NCBI GenBank assembly: GCA_019009955.1
Contig: CM032232.1
Location: forward strand, 135,608,501-135,672,500
Source: Riptortus pedestris
Lineage: Eukaryota > Arthropoda > Insecta > Hemiptera > Alydidae
DNA length: 64,000 bases
Direction of reading: 5' to 3'
Shown here: positions 1 through 12,206 of the stretch, piece by piece
How the letters are laid out: every line of letters starts with the position of its first letter
Position numbering within the stretch: the stretch's first letter is position 1
Translations under genes and position numbers: made by a program
Notes under the pieces: generated by a model
What the model saw: only the letters and a program-made list of their open reading frames with translations
The model's database searches: none
Told to the model about the DNA's origin: nothing

Positions 1-122
1 TATATATAATTTTGAATAGACCTCATTTTCGTCATCCTCTAGGTAGGATCTATGGACATTTGAGGAACTTTTTCGAAAATCGCTTCATGAGTACAATCTG
101 AATAGCTGATTTAATCTGTTAA
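1..122 (+). mobile_element. HINE-like repeat, 3' end fragment cut by the window edge
   Basis: The window opens in the (TA)n tract and runs through the family's conserved 3' segment (GACCTCATTTTCGTCATC, GGTAGGATC, CATTTGAGG, CATGAGTACAA). The 3' hairpin is decayed: GATTTAATCTGTTAA replaces the usual TTTCCCTTAAGGGAAATCTGCTAA. The 5' part lies outside the window. Confidence 0.75.
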
Positions 123-218
123 TAAAACCTGTAATCTTTAATTATGTTGACAGCTATATTGGCTAGCATACAGCTAACAGGTACAATAGTAATGTAGTTC
201 ACAGTACAGTTACTAATG

Positions 219-681
219 AAAAGTCCGTCACGCAGGGGCTGCGTAAACTAAGCAGATTTCCCATGTGAAGTTTTACAATAGAGAAATTTCAGAATAGAGA
301 GCCGAACAGTTACGCGAACGACCCGAACTAGCTCTTGACGGAAACTCACGAATAGACCCGAAGTTAGCCGATCTCGTCTCAGAAGCTGAAAACAGAAAAA
401 TGCCAATATCTCGGTTAATATTCAAGATACAGAATAAATGTATATAACACTATTTATAGTAAATTTAATTTGCAATAAGATTGATTGTGTATAATTTTTC
501 GATCCGACGTATAGTAACGGAGATATTTTGAATTTTCGAAAATCCTCCCCTCTAAACCCCCTCCCTCCCACTGGTCCGATTTCAGCCATTACCGAACTTG
601 ATCTGTCTTTTTACATAAAAGGTTTAAATATCGAGTTTGGTAACGATCAAACGAAAATTGCGACCGCTAGAGAGTTAACAG

Positions 682-755
<74 letters not shown>

Positions 756-875
756 GAACGGACCTCATTTTCATCATCTCCTGGGTAGGATCGATGGACA
801 TTTGAAGAAATTTTTCGAAACTCGCGTCATGAGTACGACCTCAATAGCTGATTTCCCTTAAGGGAAATCTGCTAA
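219..875 (+). mobile_element. HINE-like repeat, full-length short form
   Basis: A nearly complete 657-bp copy. The 5' end AAGTCCGTCACGCAGGGGCT is followed by the subterminal repeat GCAGATTTCCC. The body has GGAGATATTTTGAATTTTCG and a C-rich stretch. A (TA)n tract at about 688-752 sits just after the conserved ACAGACAAATA. The 3' segment ends in the palindrome TTTCCCTTAAGGGAAA and CTGCTAA. Open frames across it (IYIYIY runs) are translations of the repeat, not genes. The family fits Helentron-associated non-autonomous elements; the boundary bases are taken from comparison with the other copies here. Confidence 0.85.
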
Positions 876-935
876 AAAAAAACAACAGTTAAGTGAAGTT
901 GACTAATTGAGTTCTAGAGAACCATGGAGTCCGCC

Positions 936-1028
936 ATTGAATAAATTCCTATCGCCCAGGTGAGAATCGAACTCAATGTTCACCAAGTGAGTTTAAGACC
1001 TTGACGACTTAAGTCACATGACCACCTA
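936..1028 (-). repeat. tRNA-derived SINE fragment
   Basis: AATAAATTCCTATCGCCCAGG and GAGAATCGAACTC match the B-box side of the SINE copies at 38.0, 45.4 and 62.8 kb, read on the minus strand. The promoter-proximal end is partly degraded and the 3' body is missing. Confidence 0.6.
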
Positions 1029-1210
1029 AATGAATCTTAACACGATCGTAGTATTGTTTTAAAAGCAGTCACAGAAGCTCACTTTATTTGCTGTAGGTCG
1101 AGTTCACTTATGCTATGTCCTAGCCTTCGAATAGTCTTGACCTCCGCTGGAAAATCATAACAGCGTTATTCTCACTTGTGACAGCAACCATTATTTAGCA
1201 TGCAATTAAA

Positions 1211-2308
1211 AATGAAAAGTCAGTCACGCAGCGGCTGCATAAACTGAACTGATTTCTCACGTGCGGGTATAAAAAACTTGTGATATGAGCTCACCTGATA
1301 TTTCCTTTTTCCATGAAAAAAAAGCACCAATCAGTAGAAGATGGTAGGAATTGTGATGACGTCATCTCACATGAATTTTCATGTGCCTTGCGTAACGAAG
1401 GTCTCTTCGGAATATAATATTTAGTGTTTAAGATTAGAATAAAGTGGTTCATGATAGCTTATTGATATTTTGTCATGAGTAGGAGTGGGGGACGCAGAAA
1501 TCAGAAAACTAAAAAATGCAAATATGTAGGTTAACATTCAAGATAAAGAATAAATGTATGTAAAAACATTTGTAGACAAGAATTGTGCCATAAGATTACT
1601 CCTATACAAGTCCTCGATTCAATATATTCAACATATCTCCTAAATAAGATTAAAAGTTTTGGAAGAAACAGTTAAATTCAGGGTAAATAAGAATTTCCGA
1701 AAATTCATGAGACATACGTTCAAGTGTCTCAATTGTAGAGGTTCGTTGTCATATCATATTTGATACTTAGGCCAGGAATAAAATGCTTTATGATACACTA
1801 GCGATCCGACTCAAAATAAAGGAGATAGTGTTTTCAATTATAAAACAGAAATTATTTATAATTTCTTAATAAATTATATCTTATGATTTCACATAAAGTT
1901 GTTGATACAATCACCAATAAAATACTTGAAGGGTGACCCTTGCTTGAAAAAATTAATAATCCCCAGGCAAGACAGATATAAATAACAAATAGAATTATCA
2001 TACCTTGTATAAAAAAAGATTGATTTGGCTAATGGAGGTATTTAGAACTTTCCAAATTGCCTTCATCTAATATACTTGACCTTTAGTTTTGCATGAAACG
2101 CAACGAGTTTGGTAACGGTCAAACACATATTCCGACCACAAGAGAGGTAACTGTCAAGTATATACATATACGAGTATATTTATAATTTTGAGCGGACCTC
2201 ATTTTCGTCATCATCTAAGTATGATCGATGGATTTTTGAGGAAATTTTTCGAAAATCGCTTCAAGAGCAAGACCTCAATTTCTGATTTACCTCAAGGAAA
2301 TCTGCTGA
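1211..2308 (+). mobile_element. HINE-like repeat, diverged long copy
   Basis: The 5' end GTCAGTCACGCAGCGGCTGC is recognisable at about 1216. Body blocks recur at about 1511-1600 (AAATGCAAATAT, TTCAAGATAAAGAATAAATG) and 2098-2160 (CGAGTTTGGTAACGGTCAAAC). The 3' segment from about 2190 (GAGCGGACCTCATTTTCGTC) ends at CAAGGAAATCTGCTGA. About 450 bp in the middle is unlike the family and may be an old insertion or a different subfamily. The microsatellite is short and interrupted, which suggests an old copy. Confidence 0.6.
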
Positions 2309-4007
2309 TGACTATGAACAATCATGAAAACCTATTTTCTTTTATTATAATTATTTATTTGTTATTTTTTTATGTATTTAATGAGCTCCGCAACTAGACG
2401 ATGTCACTCAGTATCATTTATTTTCAATGCTCTAAATTAACATTTTAAGATATTAAAAAGTATTTTCAAAATTATTAAAACATAGTATAAAATATAACGA
2501 AATAAAATTAAGTTTTCAAATAAATCAATCTGAAACTATGAATTTTGCGGTAAATCCTGGTATGAGGATGATGGAAGTCTAAGGGACAAGTTTAAGATGT
2601 ATTATACACTATAGTTCTCAAAAACACATACACGAATTAGTTACATAAATTGAGATATAAGACGTGGAGAAATGATTGGGGTAGGTGTGGTTTAATGTTT
2701 GTTGTAAATATCTATTGTCTTCAAGTGATTTAAGAGTGTATTTAAGACCTATTTGCAGAAGTTTTTTCATCGAGATCTATCAGACCATTTCCGAATCTCC
2801 AATGGCAGATATGGAATCTCTTTTAATAAATAGGAAGCTATTAATATTTCGGTCACGGACAATGGCTTGTCACTGTGAAGGGCCTGTGTGACTCTCTGCG
2901 ACACCTCCTTGAAGAAAGTGTCGCTGGGTAACAAAAAAAAAAACCCCTCCCCACTGCCATGTGACTATTAAGTTGACAAATGATGCGAAGGGAGTAACGG
3001 TTGCCCCTGGAGACCACCCCTCCACCCCAAACACTTCTAGGATCCTCTCCTCGGAGGACATTAATAATCCTTAAAGGATATGAACGGGTTGTTTCTGTGT
3101 GAGAGTGTCCTCATAGACGCCGCTATCTGTCAACGTCTCGTCCCCAAGCAGTCTCGAGTGGCCCGGGACCCCTCAGCGATCGGCGGGGGGTGAAGGGTTA
3201 GATTAACTCCGGCATTTCATTTATCTACTTCAAGTAGCCAAAAGGTAAGATTATCAACTCTCTTTGTGCTCTTCGCCAGCAATGACATTCGTATAATATG
3301 AATTAATGGTGGCTTCTTTATATTTTTTTTTCACTTACCCCTGAGAGTGGTCCAACGATCTTCGCTGTCACACAACCCTTCAGTCAGTGATGTGTATCAA
3401 ACTCATCTTACCGGTCGCTGTCATTGGCGCATGCTGTCAAATCAGGTCTTAAATGGAAATGCACGTTGGAAGAAGTGACACTAAACAAATAATCTTTTGT
3501 TACCAAGCACCATATACATACTTAAAATAAAATTTGGGAGTTTGAATTTCACAGATTTTGATAGAATAAAACATAGGTGCTTTTCAGGACGCCAACCACC
3601 TGAATGTTCACATCATTCAACAAAATTGAACAGAATAAATTAATTCCAGGATTCCGTTAAACGTGGGCAGCATCCACACATGCGATACTTCTTACCATCG
3701 TTAATAATACAAGATTAACCAAGAATAGATGTAAGAACTACCAGATAGTGAATTAATCAAAATTGTGATGTAGGTCAATTATAAATGGATATATCGATAC
3801 AAGAGAGGATATAATCATATTTACAACTTACAAAAACACAATTTACTCACAAAATTCAGGTACTGAACAAAAATAAGACTTAGGGATATCATCTGGTGAA
3901 AATAACATAGTAGTTTTTCGCCCTAAAACGTTATGTCCATTCGCAGCAAGACTTCTTATTTTTTTTTAATTTAAAGGGTGTTTCCACAGTCCATACAGCT
4001 ATTTCCA
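2309..4007. other. 5' flank of the gene: unique AT-rich DNA with one GC-richer block
   Basis: I see no gene, RNA or known repeat here apart from the block listed separately at 2870-3240. It precedes the first recognised coding exon by 0.8-2.5 kb, so a promoter or 5' UTR exon could lie within it, but no convincing core promoter could be assigned by eye. Confidence 0.4.
2870..3240. promoter_or_regulatory. GC-richer unique block upstream of coding exon 1 (candidate regulatory or 5' exon region)
   Basis: This is a compositional island in AT-rich DNA, containing GTTGCCCCTGGAGACC, runs of C (CCCCTCCCC), CCCGGGACCCC and CGGCGGGGGGTG. It does not resemble the repeats elsewhere in the window. Its position about 1.5 kb before the ATG exon suits a promoter, enhancer or untranslated exon. 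Function is inference from composition and position only. Confidence 0.25.
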
Positions 4008-4130
4008 AATGTGAACTAAACTTATTTTCTTCATCGCTAGTTGGGGCCGAAGTACGTTTGAAAAATGTTTTAAAAAACTGCACTATGAGTTCAACCTTGG
4101 TGGCTGATTTCCCTTAAGGAAAATCTCCTA
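4008..4130 (+). mobile_element. HINE-like repeat, degraded 3' end fragment
   Basis: Only the last ~120 bp is recognisable: TTCTTCATCGCTAGTTGGGG, then CACTATGAGTTCAACCTTGG and GCTGATTTCCCTTAAGGAAAATCT. There is no microsatellite or 5' part. It lies about 640 bp upstream of the coding exon. Confidence 0.6.
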
Positions 4131-4773
4131 CACCCGTATAAAGAAAGACTTAAAAGTAACAGTTCGTAATTAATTTTTCTACAATAAAATGAAGCCTATA
4201 TATGAAACTATAACAGTATATTTCTTTTAACCGAGTATGAAATTTTGATTGAAGGTGAAATCGTCCTTATTGATTTAAATGTTTAATCATTGAGGTACCT
4301 TTTGTTGTTATGTTTTATGCAAATTGTCTCTTCCAAAGCCTGAAGATATATGTAAATTCATTTCAGTAATTATTATTGTGTAGGTTTAAGTATAATCATA
4401 AAAACATTCAGTCCAGACAGCGTCTTTAATCAGATAAATAACTGTGGGTCGAGAAGTTATTCTCAGTTCAAAAACACGTTTTATTTGAAAAATGAACCTT
4501 TCAGTTCTTAGGTACGCAATTATAATCTATGCTCAATAAAGAATGATTTTATTGGTATAATTTTGAAAATGAAATGCAATGAGAACAAGACAGCCATGGA
4601 GTCGACTTTCATATATGTTTCAAAATAAGTAACTATTTATCTTATAACAGATTAAATAAATCATTATATTTTAAATTTATATAATAGCTTTCTTACTTTA
4701 TTTATTTAGAGTTATTAACTCGTTTAAACTTAATTTTCTACAATATTTTAAATTTGTTGTAATTAATTTTCAG

Positions 4774-4851
4774 ATGAACCAGCAATGCAAGGTCTGCAAT
4801 GAACCAGCTGCAGGATTCCATTTTGGGGCTTTCACCTGTGAAGGCTGCAAG
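4774..4851 (+). CDS. kni: Knirps-family orphan nuclear receptor, coding exon 1 (first zinc finger)
   Basis: This 26-codon exon begins [20 protein letters not shown] and ends in the P-box region CEGCK. Cys5, Cys8, Cys22 and Cys25 are the four zinc ligands of finger 1. Starting at MNQ with the first Cys at position 5 is typical of Knirps, Knirps-related and Eagle proteins, which are sequence-specific transcriptional repressors in insect segmentation, tracheal and neural patterning. The start is set by the family N-terminus. The exon ends AAG|GTAAGC, a strong donor, in phase 0. It is preceded directly by TTAATTTTCAG, a good acceptor, so the ATG probably opens an internal exon with the 5' UTR further upstream. 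Residue 9 is Asn where I recall Gly in the fly proteins. The paralogue (kni, knrl/egon or eg) cannot be settled here; the symbol denotes the family. Confidence 0.93.
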
Positions 4852-5394
4852 GTAAGCAACTCATGCAAATCATTGAATATTTAATTAATTGTGTTATAAT
4901 AAGAGTAGTCTAATTAGTTTCTAGAATTTAGGTGTAAATTTGTGAGTAATATGAAAATTCTATCGAGCTAGCATCTTCAAGTATTGTGATTTTGTAAGGT
5001 TTTGCGAAAAGTACCAATTTCGTTCCACTTAAACAAAATACCCAAATCGAAGGACTTACCAAAATGCTTATATGATTATTAGTTATAATACAACTTTTGC
5101 TCTAGAAGGGCTCTTTAGCAAGTGCTATTCTTCTATCATGAATATACTATTACCCTCCACTTTTTGAAGAATAATGTTTCCAGCTCTTTATATTTATATT
5201 CCCTTGGCTTTGTTTCTTCTCTACTGGCAAAATTTTATTTTATGAGTCTGTTAACCTGATCTATGTCGTCCTTTATGACTAGCTGCATTCTATTCATCTC
5301 TACTTCGGACTTTGCCACCAGCAATGTCATCTGCAAATGCAATGAACGGAGTTTCCATTAATCCGCATACCTCCGCTTCATTCTTACGTTTTAG

Positions 5395-6105
5395 AAGATT
5401 TACTTTAAGGGAAATGAGCCATTGAGGTCGTAGTCATGACATGTTTATCGAGAAATTTCCTAAAATGTCCATCGATCCTGCACAGGTTATGACAAAAATG
5501 ACGTATGTTCTAAATTTTACTTGTTTAACGCGTTAGCGATCGCAATTTTTTTGATTGTTACTAAACTCGTTATTTAAACGTTTTATGTACAATTAAAGAT
5601 CAAGTTCGATAATGACTGAATTCGGGGCAGTGATAAGAGGGATATAGAGGGAGAATTATGATTGATGATAAATTAAAAAAGTCCGTCACGCAGGGGCTGC
5701 GTAAACTAAGCAGATTTCCCACATGAAGTTTTACAATAGAGGAATTTCACGAGAATCAAGCAGTTAAGGAAACGACCGAACTAGCTTTTGGCGGGAAAGT
5801 CACTCGCGTCCGTTAGTGGCCCAGATTTAATAAAAATGCAAATATCTCGGTTAATATTCAAGATAGAGAATAAATGTATATAACAATATTTATAGTAAAT
5901 TTAATTTGCAATAAGATTGATTCTGTACAATTTTTTGATCCGACGTATAGTAACGGAGATATTTCGAATTTTCAAAAATCCTCCCCTCTAAACCCCCCTC
6001 CCACTGGTCCGATTTCAGCCGTTAACGAACTAGATTTTTATTTTTACAAAAAAAGACTAAGTATCGAGTTCGAAACACAAATTGCGACCACTAGAGCGAT
6101 AACAG

Positions 6106-6183
<78 letters not shown>

Positions 6184-7005
6184 TTTTGAACGGACCTCAT
6201 TTTTCCATCTACTAGGTAGGCTCGATGGACATTTGAAGAAAAATTTCGAAAATTCCGTCATGAGTACAACCTCAATAGCTGATTTCCCTAAGGGAAATCT
6301 GCTAACATCTGGGCTATTATGCGTTGGAGCGAAGAGATGAATAGAATCAATCTCATTGAAAATTAAATATTTTAAATGTGTATCATTTAATCTTTTATAC
6401 TATTTTGATTATTAACCGATATATTTGCATTTTTTAGTTTTCATCCTTCACTAAAGCACCACTCCTCCCAGGTCACATTAACAATAAGTTGCTATAACAC
6501 GAACTACTTATTCAAAGCTTAAATAGCAAATATTGTCTTCATTGACTTTTTACTGACTGTGATACATGCAAATATGCAGTGTGGTGACTTTACCAATTAA
6601 GATTTTCCCGTTTTTACTCGAAAATTCTTATTTGATCTATAGCATACTCAATAATTAATCGTTTTAATTCCACTCTAATGTCGATATTCGTAACAGCTGT
6701 AATTGGACTAGGAATTGGGGAGGTTCCAAATTTGAAAATGTCTCTTATTATGAGTCGAGTAGAAACATGATATAGAACCAACCTTTTTAAAATATTAGTG
6801 CTCTATATAAATTTATTCGTAACTCATGTATTAAGATAGTTATTTGTATTTTATTGTTTCAGCCTTCTGTAATTTTCTAATTCTACTCATCGGATTTTGA
6901 ACTTAGAAATAGAGCATATATGATGAGATGAAATAAGAAGTGTGTCATATCAGCACTTGGGAAATCTGCTTAGTTTACGCAGGTCCTGCGTGGCGGACTT
7001 TTATT
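5395..7005 (-). mobile_element. HINE-like repeat, long form, split by a second copy
   Basis: Read on the minus strand, the 3' end is at about 5395 (TTTAAGGGAAATGAGCCATTGAGG) and the body runs to about 5678. It resumes at about 6306 (GGGCTATTATGCGTTGGAGC) and reaches the 5' end at 6957-7005 (GGGAAATCTGCTTAG, then GCGTGGCGGACTTTTATT). The host element totals about 0.98 kb once the inserted copy (5679-6305) is removed. Its middle part (about 6600-6950) is the extra segment that defines the long form. The 3' hairpin is mutated. Confidence 0.7.
5679..6305 (+). mobile_element. HINE-like repeat, full-length short form, nested
   Basis: A complete 627-bp copy from AAGTCCGTCACGCAGGGGCT to TTTCCCTAAGGGAAATCTGCTAA, with (TA)n at about 6110-6180. 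It lies inside the opposite-strand copy 5395-7005, whose two halves are collinear on either side. It is therefore the younger insertion. The left flank is a run of A, consistent with an A/T-run target. Confidence 0.85.
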
Positions 7006-8767
7006 AATTATTGCTTCTTCAATGAATATATTGAACTGAGAGCATCTTTCTCTTAAGCCCTTTCTTTATTGTAACTTCCATTTCACAGTTTTTAATTATG
7101 ATTTATAAATATTCCAAATTAATTACATTGATTGAGTAATCTCTAGTAAATCCGGAGATATACCGAAACAGAGAGTGCTAAACGTGATATATTTAAATAA
7201 ATTAAACCCAGGATCGACCTTACGTAATTTAGATTTAGAGTGAAAGGATTGAAGAGTCAGATTAAAGTGGTTCAGAGATTGAGTTAGCGCCCTATTTGTC
7301 GCCTACCTATTTGCCTAGAGACCTCCTTGTAATGTTTATAATCTCCATGGATGGGACCTCTACCTCCTTGTAACCCTGATAATCTCCACGGATGGACGGA
7401 GGTTATATAGCTCTCGGGATTAAAATGCACGGGCACGATCCGCCCCTCTTACTCGTCTTCACTTTCACTTTCGAACAAAAAATTTTAAGATCAGGCGTTG
7501 AACTCGCCTCGCTCTAAAGTGAGCATGACACAGCTTCATGAGGGCTCAATAGCTCAGTGGATTTACAGCAATTCAGGAGTAATGAGCGGGTTATTTTTAT
7601 TGCTCGTGCCATTAGAAAAGTAATTTTCACACGCCGAGTTTTTCACGATACGGACTCGAAATATTCCGAAACCAATAACCATTAAGTTTGTTGAGCTCCA
7701 TTTAGATTTATTTACTTTCAGATTACTAGTTACTATATTAGGTTAGTCATTAATGGTATTTATTTTTATAATTTTACTGCTGCCTAGCCGGCCATGGACA
7801 ACGTTTTACAACTGAATTTCCGAACATGTAACCAGGATCATTAATGTTAATAAAAATGACTGATTTTATTATTTTGATTACGGTATAGTGATTAATTCAA
7901 TAATTACTACCTGATGCTTTCTTCAGATCACATTTCTGGAACCTTTGATCACACGCTATGTTTTCCCGGGGTCTTCTGCACTAGACAAAGCACATAGTCC
8001 AATTTAGTTTTATTATAGTCTTTTATATCACGCACTAATGAATTTAGCTACTCCCAGTTGAAGTAATGCATTAACTAAGAAATTGCACTTATACGAATGT
8101 TTCTGGCTTAATCTTTAAACAAGGGATAATGTAACAATTGTACAAAATAAGTATTATTATATACAAAATTAAATCTAAAATATTAGTAGATTTACAAGAA
8201 TAGAAAAAAAGCAATAAAGAGGTAAACTGGAAGGAGGTAGATTCTGAAAGGAGGTAAATTTATTAATCTTAGTTTTTACAAATAGTGTTTATAATATACA
8301 GTTTTTCATTATGGCAACTTATAAATGGAATGCTTAAATTCATATGGTCATCTATGCAGACACACAGAATTGCAGAACTGTGGTTTTACACGCACATGCC
8401 TCAATTCGTATATCAACTTAATAGCTTTTAAATTTCATCAAATAATCCATTATTTCTTAAATACTTAAGAATATAATCTACAAATTAGCTACTGCCGGCC
8501 AGTAGTTGGCACCAATTTCTGGGCCGTGGCTACTTTATTACTTATGTGCAGTCAGTTAATATGTGTTTAACGATGAACCTAGAATAGAGAGTTTATCTAG
8601 TTCAATAAAGAAGTAGTTATATTTTGTCTTTAGTGCCAAAATATCTTGTAGAGTGAGTCAAACTGACCACTTCACTTCGGAATAAAGCCTTGGACTTTCA
8701 ATTTTACTTCTTCATACAAAGTAAAGGAAGAATAGCCCACGCAAAAATTACCTGTTTTCACATTTTT
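7006..8767. other. Intron stretch, mostly unique, with minor repeats
   Basis: No gene was seen. A 41-bp tandem duplication lies at about 7321-7402 (ACCTCCTTGTAA...ATCTCCA/CGGATGG twice). A tRNA-like patch at 7490-7562 is listed separately. CTTCTGCACTAGACAAAGCAC at about 7970 recurs at 39.26 kb (TTTCTGCACTAGACAAGCAAC), so a poorly defined dispersed repeat is present. Confidence 0.45.
7490..7562 (-). repeat. Possible tRNA-derived SINE remnant
   Basis: On the minus strand it reads CACTGAGCTATTGAGCC (A-box-like) and, about 45 bp further, GCGAGTTCAACGCC (B-box-like). The spacing suits an RNA polymerase III internal promoter. No cloverleaf or clear tail is visible, so a degraded SINE is more likely than a tRNA gene. 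Confidence 0.3.
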
Positions 8768-8871
8768 TTAGCAGATTTCCTTTAAAGGAAATCAGCTTTT
8801 GTGGTTGTACTCATGACGCGATTTTCGAATAATTCAAATGTCCATCGATCCTACCCACGAGATGACGAAAA

Positions 8872-8968
<97 letters not shown>

Positions 8969-9600
8969 TGTTAACGCTCTAGTGGTCGCAATTTGTGTTT
9001 GATCGTTACCTAACTCGGTACGTCGGATCGGAAAATTGTATAAAGCTGATCTTATTGCAAATTAAATTTACTATAAATATTGTTATATTTATATATTGTC
9101 TCTAACATGGTTATTAACTGAGATATTTGCATTTTTCAGTTGTGAGCCTTCAGCAAACCCCCATTTCTACTCGTCATATTACAATTAGATGTTATATCAT
9201 GAAACACTTCATTAAAAGGTTAAATACCAAATATTGTTTTATTGAACTCTTACTTTGCGATATATATGAAAATACGTTCTGTTGACCCCGCCCCTTCTTA
9301 TGTTCTTGGATCACTAAAATTTGAGTTATTGAGATAAAACGGATTCTGATTCATTACAAATTACAGTACTAGCTTCAGTAAATTCTTTTCAATAGATTAA
9401 TATGTTATATTCAGATATATTGCATTAATTGTTTGTCTTCCCGGTCTATCTATTCAGCGCTACAAGGTTGGCTGGCATGTTTGTTTACAATTCAGCCGCT
9501 TTTCGTTGTAGAAATTAGTAACTTGTATATATTTGTCTATTGCAAACCTTCGCGTGGGAAATCTGCTTAGTTTACGCAGCTCCTGCGTGACGGAACTTTT
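8768..9600 (-). mobile_element. HINE-like repeat with mixed (TA)n(TG)n microsatellite
   Basis: On the minus strand the 3' end is at 8768 (TTAGCAGATTTCCTTTAAAGG), with a conserved 3' segment to 8873. The microsatellite is (TA)n to about 8918, then (TG)n to about 8966. The body runs to about 9295 and the 5' end is 9553-9600 (CGTGGGAAATCTGCTTAG, then CCTGCGTGACGGAAC). The interval 9296-9552 does not match the short form and is probably long-form or inserted sequence. Part of the C-rich block is missing. Confidence 0.75.
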
Positions 9601-10910
9601 AAGTTTTCACCCGTTCTGTCTTTTCCGTCTGTACGTACGTATGTCGCATAACTCAAAAACTGCAAGCCTTAGAATATTGAAATTTTTTAGATGGGATTGT
9701 TATAACGCCTACTTTTGCATCCCTCCTCTTGATCAATATCGATTATGGGTGAGGGGTGGGGGTTACAGGAAGACGAAAATAAAAATTTCGTATGATACCA
9801 TTAAATTACATTTAACCTCATTTTTTAATCAAGAAAATATCTATAGATTATATTCTATGGCATTTATTTAAAAATTGAATTGGATACATCGTATATCACT
9901 TTGGAATTTAATAATTTTAAATGAAATGCAATTAAACATTTTTTTTTTAATGTTAAAGGTTATTTATTAATCTCAACTTTATACTACTATCACCTTTTGG
10001 TAACAAGGATTGGACCAAGGATTTTGTTCAGCGAGTTTGTCTCTAAATAATTTCTGTTGCCCACATCGGTATTAGTAAATGTAAATTTGACAGGACACTC
10101 TGTAGAGGGGTTGGATCTTTTGGTGTATCATGTTTTAAAAAAGTTCCTCAATAATTTCACAGGTGATGAACAAAAAATGTCGACTTAAAATCACAATCAT
10201 AATGTATTTCTAGACATATCTTCCATTAGTATTTTAGGGAAATCATATTCATATTGACGATTTATTCACTCCGGTGTAATTAAAACGAGAAATTATTATT
10301 TGCTAACTTTTGCACATTTGTTTTCGGGACATCATTGATATTTGCATATTGTTTATCAAAAACTGGTCGAGCGAGCTTCAAAGTTTTTTTGAAATTTACG
10401 AGAATCCCTTGTCGACATCTGTTTGATCTGAATCTAAGATCCAACCGCATGATATTCCGTTATGACAGTTATGTTGTGATCTAAACATTTTTTGGCTTTC
10501 AGAACGTTTTTATTTATGAAAATATTATAATGAAACTCTCCCAATTAGTACCTGACAACAGGTTTCTTTTACGAAAATACGCCTGATTTTATTTCTCAGA
10601 TAAAATTCTTACTCAGTTATTTTCTTCCTCGGCTGTCAGCGAGTCAAAGTTATGGTCTTGATGTATTCTCATACATAGTGTATGTGTACTAATTTTATGT
10701 TATTTGGATTAGGAAATATGCCCGCTATTTCATAAGTCATAATTTTTTATTATACTTTTATCTATGATTATTAGTCTGCATCGCTTTAATGCTAATAATT
10801 TTGTCGTGACGTCAAGAGCCATATTTTTATTATTTCATTGTGTTAATACATGATTGGCTATCGGTGACAATAAAATTTTCTCTATTGTTTATTAATCCTT
10901 TTAGTACAAC
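9601..10910. other. Intron stretch without recognised features
   Basis: AT-rich, no coding signal, no match to the repeat families in this window. Short open frames here have no recognisable protein features. Confidence 0.5.
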
Positions 10911-11380
10911 ACGTCCGCCACGCAGGGGCTGCGTTAGCAAACCAGATTTCCCACGTATTTGCATTTATCTCAAAACTTGAAAGTCAATGAGAACAATATT
11001 TGGTATTTAAGCTTCAAATAAAGTGCTTCATAACATAATAGAATATTGTTAATATGAGATGAGTAGGAGTGGGGCTTTACTGAAGACCGAAAACTAAAAA
11101 ATGCAAATAACTCAGTTAATAATCAAGATAGTGAAAAAATGTACATAACAACATTTATAAAACATTACATTTGGAATAAGATTGGTTTTATACAAAGTTT
11201 CGATCCGACGGATAATAACGGAGATATTAAGAATTTTCGAAATTCTCTACATCTAAACTCCCCCTCCCCGTGGGCTGATTTCAGCCGTTAAAGAACTTGT
11301 TTTTTCTTTTTGTATAAAACGATTATATATCAAGTTTGGTAACGATAACACAACATTTACGACCGCTTTAGCGGTAACAG

Positions 11381-11465
<85 letters not shown>

Positions 11466-11622
11466 TATATATATATATATATAAATGTATATATACAGTT
11501 TTGAACGGACCTCATTTTCGTCATCTCCTGGGTAGGATCGATGGGCATTTGAAGAAAAATTTCGAAAATCGCGTCATGAGTACGACCTCAATAGCTGATT
11601 TCCCTTAAGGAAAATCAGCTAA
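10911..11622 (+). mobile_element. HINE-like repeat with (CT)n(TA)n microsatellite
   Basis: It starts ACGTCCGCCACGCAGGGGCTGC and ends TTTCCCTTAAGGAAAATCAGCTAA. The 5' third (ATTTGCATTTATCTC, CAATGAGAACAATATTTGG, GATGAGTAGGAGTGGGG) is the arrangement shared with several long-form copies. Between ACAGACAAA and the 3' segment lies (CT)n, about 45 bp, followed by (TA)n, at about 11387-11490. So the microsatellite identity differs from most copies at the same position. Confidence 0.82.
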
Positions 11623-12206
11623 AATACGATATGTGGTTGCTTCCTAGACTTGCAAAAAGTGCAAACTATGTTGCGATGGCGCCAACTATACATATCACAT
11701 GAGATATGCACTTTAACAAAACTTTATAAAACGTTATAAATGGTTCAAATTCATTACACTACAATTAAAAACATTATTTACTAGAACTTTTTGTTAGGTT
11801 TACTTCTGGTTGGTGACGAAGTATATGTCAGTGGAATAAGATAGAAGTTCGGGACGGGATGATTTCTTGGGTTCTTAATCCCAATCTGTTTACGATAGTT
11901 ATCAGATAATTGACGTGTCACATCATTCATCGGCAAGGATGGACTAAAATCATTCTTTCAGTCATTCTTGGTCACCAAAATCTCATCGTTCATAGCAGCT
12001 AGACTTTTTTAGAAGTCAGGGTTTGAAAACCGTTGATTTTTTACTCTTACTTTCTCCCAAAATACGCTGATTATTGAATTCCGTCAATTGTAGTTTCGTT
12101 TTTATGAGCATTTTTTCTAGCCCTATTGCCATCCACTTCTTCGCACGAGCACTCCTTTTCGCGAGGCACTAGAAGGGTTTAATCTTGTTTTGCTTTTGTT
12201 AAGAAA

